The notes below the pieces were generated by a model. The model saw nothing but the letters and a program-made list of their open reading frames with translations, had not been told where the DNA came from and ran no database searches. DNA of 32,771 nucleotides from Chromatiaceae bacterium (GTDB taxonomy: Bacteria; Pseudomonadota; Gammaproteobacteria; Chromatiales; Chromatiaceae), in assembly GCA_022340805.1 (NCBI GenBank), contig JAJDNF010000098.1, forward strand, positions 1 to 32,771, in the 5' to 3' direction. A program made the translations under genes and the position numbers. Below are positions 9,121-18,368 of the stretch, piece after piece (the stretch's first letter is position 1; each line of letters begins with the position of its first letter).

Positions 9121-10139
9121 TGCGACGTCATGCCCATCGACTGCTGACCCTGTTCTTGTTCCTTAGTCTGGCCGCAGGCGCGGTAGATCTCAGCCAGCGC
9201 CAGCACATCCTGATCGTCGGCTCGTCAACTGCGTATCCGATCATCGCGGCGGCGGCTGAACGCATAGGCCGGGAGCATGGCCTCCCGACCCCGGTGGTCG
9301 AGTCGACCGGAAGCGGCGGCGGATTCAAGCTGTTCTGCGCCGGCCTCGGGCTACAGACACCCGACATCGTAATGGCGTCGCGTCGCATGAAGCACAGCGA
9401 ACGAGTCAGCTGCACGAACCAGCATGTCGACGACGTCCGCGAGATCAAGATCGGCTATGACGGCATAGTAATCGCCAACAGTAAGGACGCACCGCACTTC
9501 AGCCTGACCCGACACGACCTGTTACTGGCACTGGCGCGCGAGGTCCCCGCCCCCGAGGCCCCGGACAGGCTGATCGCCAACCCCTATACATCTTGGCAGC
9601 AGGTCAACCCGGCACTGCCGGACTTGCCGATCCGTGTACTGGGACCACCACCGACCTCAGGTACACGCGACATCCTGGTCGAACGCCTTCTGCACAGCGC
9701 CTGCCTGGCGATTCCGGCCCTGGAGGCTGCGCACGAAAACGATCCGGCCGCTTTCGCACAGCACTGCCAAGGTCTGCGCGAGGACGGGGCCTTCGTCAAT
9801 GCCGGCGAAAACGATGCCCGCCTGGTGCGCAAGCTGATCGACGACCGCGGCGCCCTGGGTATCTTTGGTTACAACTTCCTCGACCGGAATCGCGACCGAC
9901 TGCAAGCCGCCAGCATCGACGGGATAAGCCCTGAGTTCGACCTTATCGAGTCCGGCGTCTACCCGCTAAGCCGGCCACTCTACCTGTATGTAAAACAACG
10001 CCACCGCAGCGTGGTCAAAGGGCTTGATGAGTTCGTCGACACGCTTATCTCGGCCGAAGTATCCGGGCCCGAGGGCTATCTGATCGATCAGGGGCTGATT
10101 CCGCTGACCGAGGCCGAAACCCACGACACCGGTCGATAA
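9120..10139 (+). CDS. PstS-like periplasmic phosphate-binding protein
   Basis: 339 residues with a signal peptide (hydrophobic about 8-20, cleavage near AGA). The phosphate-binding signatures of PstS are present: GSSTAYPII at the start of the mature domain, ESTGSGGGFKLF, SRRM, GYDGIVIA and the later SGTRD loop. It should bind phosphate, or a similar oxyanion, in the periplasm. No pstC, pstA, pstB or phoU is next to it, so it is a solitary binding protein; such copies may serve a transporter elsewhere or work in sensing. I chose the ATG at 9120 because the signal peptide starts there; the frame continues upstream to 9009 without plausible sequence. It is convergent with the exonuclease gene, with only 11 bp between the two stops. 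Confidence 0.87.
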   Translation: MRRHAHRLLTLFLFLSLAAGAVDLSQRQHILIVGSSTAYPIIAAAAERIGREHGLPTPVVESTGSGGGFKLFCAGLGLQTPDIVMASRRMKHSERVSCTNQHVDDVREIKIGYDGIVIANSKDAPHFSLTRHDLLLALAREVPAPEAPDRLIANPYTSWQQVNPALPDLPIRVLGPPPTSGTRDILVERLLHSACLAIPALEAAHENDPAAFAQHCQGLREDGAFVNAGENDARLVRKLIDDRGALGIFGYNFLDRNRDRLQAASIDGISPEFDLIESGVYPLSRPLYLYVKQRHRSVVKGLDEFVDTLISAEVSGPEGYLIDQGLIPLTEAETHDTGR

Positions 10140-10150
10140 TTCGCCAGGAC

Positions 10151-10639
10151 TCAGGCGGCGCGCAGACCAAGGCGACGCCAGGCCTCCTGCAGGATCTTGG
10201 CGTCGCCGCTGGCACGGTGTCGCTGCAGTCCGAGTTCCTCGGCCACTCTCTGCTTGGTGTCGTGCCAACGGCCGCGCTGCTCCTCGTCCAGCAACTCGGC
10301 GATATCGGCGAGGCGAAAGGTCTGGTGCATATTCGCGGCATCATAGAGCTTACCCAGCCAGGACATGTCGAATGACCACGCATCGCAATAGACGGTTTTA
10401 TCGCGCAGCAATTCGTTCAGGCGCCAGGCCACATCCTGCAGCGGGCGACCATAGCTCAACAGCGCCTCCCGGCTGATGCCATGGACGGCCTCTGCCGCGT
10501 CGTCCCAGTGCTGCCAGCTGCGTGCCGGGGCAATCAGATAACAATGACGCGAACCATCCGACAGGACCACGCCGACTTCTACCGGGTAGCTGCCCTTACC
10601 GAAGCCCGAGGCCTCCACGTCAATGATGATTGGAGTCAT
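10151..10639 (-). CDS. DEDDh 3'-5' exonuclease (DnaQ/RNase T-like)
   Basis: 162 residues forming one small exonuclease domain. The ExoI motif is IIIDVEASGFG (D7, E9), ExoII is in YCDAWSFDMSWL, and ExoIII is the H-x4-D in HRASGDAKIL; all four acids and the general-base histidine are visible, so it should be active with two metal ions. It lacks the extra domains of DNA polymerase III epsilon and is not oligoribonuclease. The ATG at 10639 is chosen because the catalytic strand begins directly after it; the frame extends to 10699 without a family match. It could trim DNA or RNA 3' ends; the substrate is not evident. Confidence 0.82.
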   Translation of the reverse strand: MTPIIIDVEASGFGKGSYPVEVGVVLSDGSRHCYLIAPARSWQHWDDAAEAVHGISREALLSYGRPLQDVAWRLNELLRDKTVYCDAWSFDMSWLGKLYDAANMHQTFRLADIAELLDEEQRGRWHDTKQRVAEELGLQRHRASGDAKILQEAWRRLGLRAA

Positions 10640-10955
10640 CGTCGTCTGCCCAGCGAACCCGCTCAAAACGTTCCATTTGGATATCCTGCTAGACTGCAAA
10701 TTGCATGAAGGGTCTGGGAATCAGGGTGTGATGGGCAAAGCAGTTGGGCTGATCGGCCGGAAAAGCATAACTAAAGCTATATTTTTAGCGGGATCGGCAC
10801 AAATGCAAAGTCCAGCGCGGCCTGAGCCCGAGCAGGACAAACTGTCACGTCGAATACAGAACCCGAAGAACGCATCGAACGCCCTCTGGATGCCACGCAA
10901 CACCATGTGCCCGTCCGCCTTCATGCAATTTGCGGGCTAGATACAGCCTGGACGC
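10640..10955. other. Intergenic stretch without a supported gene
   Basis: 316 bp between the exonuclease and the desuccinylase-like gene. It contains an AT-rich spot with CTAAA ... TTTAG (about 10769-10786). An 8-bp stem, TGCGGGCT at 10931-10938 with AGCCCGCA at 10958-10965, straddles the stop codon of the neighbouring minus-strand gene without a T-tract. Frames in the stretch look random. Confidence 0.5.
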
Positions 10956-12008
10956 TCAGCCCGCATCTGCGAGGTGATCGTTGTAGCGTTCCATCAGGTA
11001 GCACAGGCAGTCCTGACGGATGATGACCGGGTCACAGGTCAGCATCGACGGCATCACCGGCACCCGCGTGACCAGCTGACCATCCTCGACGGCGAAGAAT
11101 CGTTCCGCGACCTGGTGGTCTCCCTCATCACGCACGTCCAGTGGCCGCTCGAGCAGGGCATCGCATTCGGCGATCGGCGTCCCGACCGCCAGCTCGCGAA
11201 AATTCATCGCGTCCAGGTTGCGCGAAAAACGGACCGCCGCCGCATCGTCACCGAAGGTGAAGCCATGCTCCGGCGGTACCCTGACGATGGCAACCGTGTG
11301 ATACAGATCGACATCGTGGCTCGGTACCGGGTGACGCGGAATCTCGGCCAACTGCAGACAGGCGTGCAGATAGTCCGCGGCATGGTCGACACCGTGTTGC
11401 TGACCCACCTTGCCGCACTCCAGGGTCACAGAGGGACCCAGCGCGGCCATCGCCATCGACACCACACCACGTGGACGCACGAAGTACACGACAGTACGGC
11501 CGAACAGCGCGGCCAGGTGCAAAGACTGGTGCTCCAGCACGTTCACACAGGCGTAGTGCGGATTGAGGCCGGTGTTGTTGTGCACGTCGACTGACGCGAA
11601 GATCTCGCGGCCTGCCATGCGATCCACGACCTGGCGCATCAAATCGTGCTCCGGGGTGCCACTGGTGTCGCTGCCCGGCCAGATCCGGTTGAAGTCCGGC
11701 TGATCCGGCAGATGGCGCAGGCCCTGCTCGGCCGCGGCGGTATTGCCAACGAACAGGCTCAGCGATCGCGGCAGATCGAAACCGACGCCGCTGAGGAAGC
11801 CGCGCAGCACCTGCCGGATCGCGTCCCAGCCAGCTGTCTCATTGCCGTGCATCAACACCGACACGAACAGCGGCGGCTCGCGTCTGCCGCTCAGGTGAAA
11901 CAGTGTCGGGCCGCCCAATACGGCGTGCAGACCATCCGCCGCTGTCTCCAACAGCGACAGTGGCATCTCGTCCAGTTCGCGCAACAACTCGTTCAATTCA
12001 GACTCCAA
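10956..12008 (-). CDS. Succinylglutamate desuccinylase / aspartoacylase family hydrolase
   Basis: 350 residues of the M14-like AstE/AspA family, zinc enzymes that cut an amide next to a carboxylate. The zinc site is intact: H54 and E57 in LMHGNETAG, H143 in SVDVHNNTG; E197 in VTLECGK is the likely catalytic glutamate, and FNRIWPG is the usual substrate-side loop. No ast arginine-degradation genes are near. Instead it lies directly after, and overlaps by 16 bp, a GCS2-type carboxylate-amine ligase gene, so it probably acts on a glutamyl- or acyl-amino-acid compound made or used by that ligase. The substrate is inferred only from this pairing. Confidence 0.85.
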   Translation of the reverse strand: MESELNELLRELDEMPLSLLETAADGLHAVLGGPTLFHLSGRREPPLFVSVLMHGNETAGWDAIRQVLRGFLSGVGFDLPRSLSLFVGNTAAAEQGLRHLPDQPDFNRIWPGSDTSGTPEHDLMRQVVDRMAGREIFASVDVHNNTGLNPHYACVNVLEHQSLHLAALFGRTVVYFVRPRGVVSMAMAALGPSVTLECGKVGQQHGVDHAADYLHACLQLAEIPRHPVPSHDVDLYHTVAIVRVPPEHGFTFGDDAAAVRFSRNLDAMNFRELAVGTPIAECDALLERPLDVRDEGDHQVAERFFAVEDGQLVTRVPVMPSMLTCDPVIIRQDCLCYLMERYNDHLADAG

Positions 12009-13414
12009 TCGTGTACAGGCACATTGTCGGACTGCCGCTCCACATACGCATCGACCATCGCCGCAAAGTCGCGGCCGTGGCGCGCCACCCAGGCGATCTG
12101 CCAGTCGGCACCGGTCATGCGACGCGCCACGCGCCCGCGCACCACCGCAAGCCAGCGCTCCGCCTCGGCGGCGGTCAATCCAGCGGCAAGCAGGCCCTCG
12201 CCGGCCAGGTCCAGGAGCTCACTGGTCAACAACTCGGCGAGTGTGCACGACCGGCCAGCCAGCCAGCGCAGTTCAGCGTTCAGACCGTATCTAGCAGCCG
12301 CGTAGAAATTGTCGCGTGCCACATCGAACGGCAACAAGTCCTCGAGCGGCTCGGTGGAGCGCATCAGGGCCTCGAACAGACCGAGGAACAGCGCGGTGTT
12401 GGCGATCGCGTCGCGCGGTGTCGGCCCAGCCGCCACCACCCTATGCTCGATCCGGCAATGCGGCTCGCCACGCTCGTCGAAACCAATCAGAGGGCGGTTC
12501 CAGCGCCAGATGGTACCGTTGTGCAGGCGCAGGTGGGCGAGGCGCTCAGGCGGCTCGTCCATCAGGTCGGGCAGGATCACCGGGAAGCGCGAGCGGTTCG
12601 CCTCGAAGCACTCGAGGATGCTGTCCTGCGTGTAGCGGATGCCGAAGGTCACGCGCTTGCTGTATTCACCCGCACCGACCGCCACGGCCTGCTCGAACAA
12701 GGGTATCCGGGTTTCGTGCCACAACCGATGTTCGAACAGAAACGGCGAATTGGCAGCCGCGCCAACGGTAATCGCCGACAACATCTTGCACACGTTGAAC
12801 GCGCGTGCCGCCTCGGCTGCATCCACCTGCACGTGGATCTGCAGCGAGGTAGTGGCGGCCTCGAGCATTACGTCGGCATGCCGATGCACGAGGTGTTCTT
12901 CGCCTTCGATATCGACCAACACGGGCGCGCCGTGGCGCAGGCGGAATATCTGGTCGTTGATCGCCCGGTAGCGCAACAGCGGCGACATCTTGTCGAGCGA
13001 GAAATCGCTGCTGCGGACGGTAGGCAGAATTCCGATCAACAACGGCCGCAACTCGAACCGATCCGCCGCATCCTGGCAGCGTCGCCAGCTTGCCAGCAAT
13101 GCGTCGTGCATCGCATCGAGCGCACCGCCAGCCAGCTGCAGTGGCGCAGAGTTCAGCTCGAAGTTGAATTGGGCCAGTTCCGGGACCACGAAGGGGTCGT
13201 CCACCGCGGCGAGAAATGCACGATTCTGCGCCGCCGGCCGGCACCGTGAATCGATCAGCCAACCCTCGATCTCGAACCCGAACCGGCGCACCGGAGATGC
13301 CAGGCGTCCCTGCTCAAGCCATTCACCGAGCAGGCGAGTCTCGTCATCCAGGCGACGGCGGAACTCGACAAACGCCGATTCGTCGAAATCGCTGCCGGAT
13401 ATCTCTTGTCCCAT
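11993..13414 (-). CDS. GCS2-family carboxylate-amine ligase (glutamate-cysteine ligase-like)
   Basis: 473 residues of the GCS2 family (YbdK / plant-type gamma-glutamylcysteine synthetase fold). The start of the ATP/substrate site is visible as RRFGFEIEGWLID (residues about 43-55), followed by FNFELNSAPL, a second acidic strand, TTSLQIHVQVD and GAAANSPFLF. These match the ligases that join the gamma-carboxyl of glutamate, or a similar acid, to an amine with ATP. Whether cysteine is the real acceptor cannot be read from sequence. It starts 10 bp after murU and overlaps the desuccinylase-like gene by 16 bp, so the three should be one transcript. No glutathione synthetase (gshB) is adjacent. Confidence 0.82.
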   Translation of the reverse strand: MGQEISGSDFDESAFVEFRRRLDDETRLLGEWLEQGRLASPVRRFGFEIEGWLIDSRCRPAAQNRAFLAAVDDPFVVPELAQFNFELNSAPLQLAGGALDAMHDALLASWRRCQDAADRFELRPLLIGILPTVRSSDFSLDKMSPLLRYRAINDQIFRLRHGAPVLVDIEGEEHLVHRHADVMLEAATTSLQIHVQVDAAEAARAFNVCKMLSAITVGAAANSPFLFEHRLWHETRIPLFEQAVAVGAGEYSKRVTFGIRYTQDSILECFEANRSRFPVILPDLMDEPPERLAHLRLHNGTIWRWNRPLIGFDERGEPHCRIEHRVVAAGPTPRDAIANTALFLGLFEALMRSTEPLEDLLPFDVARDNFYAAARYGLNAELRWLAGRSCTLAELLTSELLDLAGEGLLAAGLTAAEAERWLAVVRGRVARRMTGADWQIAWVARHGRDFAAMVDAYVERQSDNVPVHDWSLN

Positions 13415-13424
13415 GGCGCCAAGA

Positions 13425-14174
<750 letters not shown>

Positions 14175-14208
14175 TCACCGGGCGAGCACGCGGGCCGGAT
14201 GATCCTGT

Positions 14209-14296
14209 GCAGGTTCTGCGTACCCGATCCCATCTCGTGGTGCAGACTTTGCCTGCCGGATCCCTTTCGGCTACCGGCTGAACCGCGCTCAAGCGC
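14209..14296 (-). ncRNA. Potentially structured RNA segment between rho and murU
   Basis: On the minus strand several stems follow one another in the 295-bp rho-murU gap. GCGC/GCGC closes a four-base loop (14285-14296). GCCGG/CCGGC (14274-14278 with 14255-14259) encloses an inner CC-GAAA-GG tetraloop. A two-part helix combines GCAGG/CCTGC (14252-14256 with 14209-14213) and TCTGC/GCAGA (14242-14246 with 14215-14219). The second and third helices share bases 14255-14256, so they may be alternative folds. No known riboswitch was recognised. It could be a murU leader, a rho 3' end or a repeat. Confidence 0.3.
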
Positions 14297-14421
14297 AGCG
14301 CCGCATGTCTGGCCGGGTCCGCGGGATTCCGGGTGCCGCTGGATAGCGCGGGCCGTGCCTGTCGGCGGCCCTGGACGAGTCTGATCCGTAACTGCTGGCG
14401 CTGTTGTACCGATGGACCCGA

Positions 14422-15684
<1,263 letters not shown>

Positions 15685-15842
15685 GTCCAGCCTTGGGGAA
15701 CACGTTAGTTCAGTCGGATTTGTTTGGGGGATTAGGCGCGGGAGCGCCAGTTTTTCTTGAAAAATCAATGGGAAGAATGGCCCCGAAAGGAACCTGCCGA
15801 AAGTTTAGCACGCGAGAAGCGTGCGTCCAGCATTATCAAGCC

Positions 15843-15860
15843 GCGGCGCCGGGGCGCCGC
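15843..15860 (-). promoter_or_regulatory. GC hairpin in the trxA-rho spacer
   Basis: GCGGCGCC (15843-15850) and GGCGCCGC (15853-15860) form a perfect 8-bp inverted repeat 10 bp past the trxA stop. On the minus strand it is followed by GGCTTGATAATG, with no T-tract, so it is not a classical terminator. It may protect trxA mRNA or slow polymerase in the rho leader, where Rho autoregulation acts in other species. Confidence 0.45.
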
Positions 15861-15870
15861 ACGTCCGTCG

Positions 15871-16197
15871 TCAAAGGTTGCTGTCGATGAACGCGGTCAA
15901 TTGGGATTTAGATACCGCTCCGACCTTGGTCGCCTCAACCTCGCCATCTTTGAACAACATCAGGGTCGGGATGCCACGAATGCCATAGCGCGGCGGCGTG
16001 TTCGGATTGTCGTCAATATTCAGCTTCGCGATCTTCACGCGACCCTCGTATTCAGCGGCGATCTCGTCCAGCACCGGCGCAATCATCTTGCAGGGCCCGC
16101 ACCACTCCGCCCAGTAGTCCACCAGGACGGGCTCCGCCGACTGCAGTACCTCATTTTCAAAATTGTCGTCCGTTATATGAACGATCTTGTCACTCAC
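15871..16197 (-). CDS. trxA: Thioredoxin 1
   Basis: 108 residues, the standard thioredoxin length, with the active site W32-C33-G34-P35-C36, the buried D27, and the cis-proline segment [11 protein letters not shown]. It is the general cytosolic dithiol reductant for ribonucleotide reductase, methionine sulfoxide reductase and PAPS reductase. The start is a GTG at 16197; GGAGA lies six bases upstream and fixes it. It is followed by rho and divergent from rhlB, as in E. coli. A possible promoter (TTGAAT 16342-16337, 17 bp, TCAAAT 16319-16314) would leave a leader of about 110 nt. Confidence 0.97.
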   Translation of the reverse strand: MSDKIVHITDDNFENEVLQSAEPVLVDYWAEWCGPCKMIAPVLDEIAAEYEGRVKIAKLNIDDNPNTPPRYGIRGIPTLMLFKDGEVEATKVGAVSKSQLTAFIDSNL

Positions 16198-16387
16198 TGA
16201 CTGTCTCCAGATAGTTTTGGAATTCAGGAAAGACGCCCCGTATGGCGGCCTGCTGAATGGAAGGATCCCACTCCGCGCGTTGAAAGGCCAGAAACCTCCG
16301 CGCAGTTATCTGCATTTGAGCCGATCACCCCACTTAATTCAAGCCCTTAGCGCTACACCGCCGGGAATTCGGGTATGATTTCCGGCC

Positions 16388-17800
16388 ATGAGCGAAAAAC
16401 ACCTTAGCAAAATAAGATTCGACAGTTTCCCCTTTTCTGAGGCCATTTTGGCCGGCCTCCGCGATGCGGGCTTCGAGTACTGCACCCCGATCCAGGCAGA
16501 GACCCTGCCGCTGGCCCTCGACGGCCGCGACGTCGCCGGCCAGGCGCAGACCGGGACCGGCAAGACCGCCGCCTTCCTGCTGACCATCCTACACACGCTG
16601 GATCAGGAACCGGCCGAACAGTCGCGGCGCGCCAACCAGCCGCGCGCACTGATTCTCGCACCGACCCGCGAACTGGCCGTGCAGATCTACAATGACGCCT
16701 GTGTACTGGCGTCGCACACCGGACTGAAGGTGCGCGTGGTGTACGGCGGGACCGGGTACGACACGCAGCGCAAGGCAATCGAGGAAGGCGTCGACATCCT
16801 GATCGGTACCCCCGGTCGGATTATTGACTATTTCAAGCAGCACGTGTTCGACCTGCGCGCGGTCCAGACCCTGGTGCTCGACGAGGCCGACCGCATGTTC
16901 GATCTCGGCTTCATCAAGGACATTCGATTCCTGCTGCGGCGCTGTCCGGACCCTGACAACCGGCAGGGGATGCTGTTCTCCGCAACGCTCTCGTACCGCG
17001 TCACGGAACTCGCCTACGAGCATATGAACAACCCGCAGAAGGTGGTGATCGAGTCCGAACAGATCACTGCCGACCGGGTGCGCGAGACCGCCTACATGGT
17101 GGCCAACGACGAAAAGATCCCGCTCCTGATAGGCCTGATGCGCCAACTCGGCGAGGCGCGCGTGATCGTGTTCATCAACACCAAGCGCGAGGCCGACAAG
17201 GTCTGGGGCTACCTCGAGGGCAACGGATTCCCGGCCGCAATCCTGTCCGGCGACGTGCCGCAGAAGAAACGCCTGAGCCTGCTCAAGCGCTTTTCCAGCG
17301 GCGAGGTGTCGGTACTGGTCGCCACAGATGTGGCGGCGCGCGGGCTGCACATCGAGGCCGTGACCCACGTCATCAACTACGATCTGCCCGAAGACGCCGA
17401 AGACTACGTGCACCGCATCGGGCGCACCGCGCGCGCCGGGGCCGAGGGCGATGCGATCTCGTTCGTGTGTGAGACATTTGCCTTCTCGTTGCCGGATATC
17501 GAGAAGTTCATCGGGCACAAGGTGCCGGTCGAGCCGGTGTCCCGCGAACTGCTGGCCGAGGTCGATCCCAGAAGCAGGGTGCGTATCGACAGGGCCGACC
17601 GGCTGGAGCGCCGCGACGGCGACGGCCGCGGCAGGCGGCGCGGCCCGCCACCGCGAGGGCCCGCACCGGGAAGGGCGAGCGACAAACCAACGGCAGCAGC
17701 CGCGGCGGCCGAGAAACCGGCGGCCGAGAAACCCGCCGGCGAACGGCCGCGTCGTCGACGCCGGCGCAAACCGAACAGCGGCGGCGCCGCCCCGGCATGA
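16388..17800 (+). CDS. rhlB: ATP-dependent RNA helicase RhlB
   Basis: 470 residues of the DEAD-box family. Motifs in order: Q motif around [13 protein letters not shown] (32-44), motif I AQTGTGKT (53-60), PTREL (92-96), DEAD (165-168), SAT (198-200), and near 350 HRIGRTAR. The N-terminus MSEKHL and the segment [21 protein letters not shown] match E. coli RhlB closely, and the gene is divergent from trxA-rho as rhlB is there. RhlB unwinds RNA for RNase E in the degradosome. The tail after about residue 405 is low-complexity Arg/Pro/Ala/Lys and ends in a run of six arginines; it is longer than in E. coli and probably binds RNA or RNase E. No clear Shine-Dalgarno precedes the ATG; TATGAT at 16374-16379 lies so close that a very short leader is possible. 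Confidence 0.93.
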   Translation: MSEKHLSKIRFDSFPFSEAILAGLRDAGFEYCTPIQAETLPLALDGRDVAGQAQTGTGKTAAFLLTILHTLDQEPAEQSRRANQPRALILAPTRELAVQIYNDACVLASHTGLKVRVVYGGTGYDTQRKAIEEGVDILIGTPGRIIDYFKQHVFDLRAVQTLVLDEADRMFDLGFIKDIRFLLRRCPDPDNRQGMLFSATLSYRVTELAYEHMNNPQKVVIESEQITADRVRETAYMVANDEKIPLLIGLMRQLGEARVIVFINTKREADKVWGYLEGNGFPAAILSGDVPQKKRLSLLKRFSSGEVSVLVATDVAARGLHIEAVTHVINYDLPEDAEDYVHRIGRTARAGAEGDAISFVCETFAFSLPDIEKFIGHKVPVEPVSRELLAEVDPRSRVRIDRADRLERRDGDGRGRRRGPPPRGPAPGRASDKPTAAAAAAEKPAAEKPAGERPRRRRRRKPNSGGAAPA

Positions 17801-18177
17801 GCAAGCCGGTCCTCCAGGTCGACAACAAGTGCAGCCGCTGCATCGGGTCGACCTGCTGCACCTACGCCACCGAGGCGCTCGGCCCATTGCGCTCAAAGGC
17901 CGACTTCGATCACGTGCTGTGGCAGATCTCGCATGCCAACGTCGAGGTCTATCGCGACAGTGACGGCTGGTACCTGCTGATCCGCGGGCGCTGCGAGCAC
18001 CTGCAGCCGAATGGCACCTGTGGCATCTACGAGCAACGCCCCCAAGTGTGTCGCGATTACAAAAATGACTGGTGCGAATTCGACGAACCGGCCGAGACGC
18101 ACTTCATAAATCACTTCCACAATCATGCCGAACTGCTCGCCTATTGCCGCAAGCGCTTCAGGCGCTGGGACGGTTGA
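17797..18177 (+). CDS. YkgJ-type CxxxCxxC cysteine-cluster protein
   Basis: 126 residues with eight cysteines in the pattern C-x2-C-x4-CC near the start ([11 protein letters not shown]), then [25 protein letters not shown] and YCRKRF. This is the layout of the YkgJ/FliB-like zinc- or iron-binding family, in which CGIYxxRPxxCRxY is diagnostic. No enzymatic role is established for most members. Its ATG overlaps the rhlB stop by four bases (ATGA at 17797-17800), so it is translationally coupled to the helicase, which hints at a role in RNA turnover or its redox control. Confidence 0.85.
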   Translation: MSKPVLQVDNKCSRCIGSTCCTYATEALGPLRSKADFDHVLWQISHANVEVYRDSDGWYLLIRGRCEHLQPNGTCGIYEQRPQVCRDYKNDWCEFDEPAETHFINHFHNHAELLAYCRKRFRRWDG

Positions 18178-18230
18178 TCTCGACCGCCGGGCGCTGTCAG
18201 GGTCACAGCCTTCCGTGGGTGTCACCAGCC

Positions 18231-18359
18231 ATGCCGCATCTACGCTGCCTGCTGATTCCGATCCTGTTACCGGTGCCCGCCGGGCTGCGCGGCGCGCGCG
18301 ACAATGAATACGATGTCGTGCGCAGGGTGATCGGGAACCCCCCCGGCGAGACCTATTGA
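18231..18359 (+). CDS. Small ORF with signal-like N-terminus upstream of the GGDEF-EAL gene
   Basis: 42 codons. The first 17 residues are hydrophobic and Pro/Leu-rich after one Arg (CLLIPILLPVPAG), like a short export signal, and the rest is charged. It ends nine bases before the GGDEF-EAL ATG. There is no clear Shine-Dalgarno and no known family. It could be a leader peptide or the stump of a lost exported protein. Confidence 0.25.
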   Translation: MPHLRCLLIPILLPVPAGLRGARDNEYDVVRRVIGNPPGETY

Positions 18360-18368
18360 GGCTGCGGC

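Noticed and set aside
10623..10940. Plus-strand frame of 105 codons in the exonuclease/desuccinylase gap
   Set aside because: No ribosome site, no domain, composition unlike the neighbours; begins inside the exonuclease gene.
11903..13249. Long plus-strand open frame of 448 codons opposite the GCS2-type ligase
   Set aside because: It is the complement of a clear conserved enzyme in GC-rich DNA, and its translation is Arg/His/Gln-rich without any family signature.
14209..14296. c-di-GMP (GEMM) riboswitch
   Set aside because: Some words recall GEMM (GGTAGCCG, GGCAAA) but they are in the wrong order and the core is absent.
16589..17896. Minus-strand frame of 435 codons opposite rhlB
   Set aside because: Antisense shadow of rhlB with no recognisable motif.
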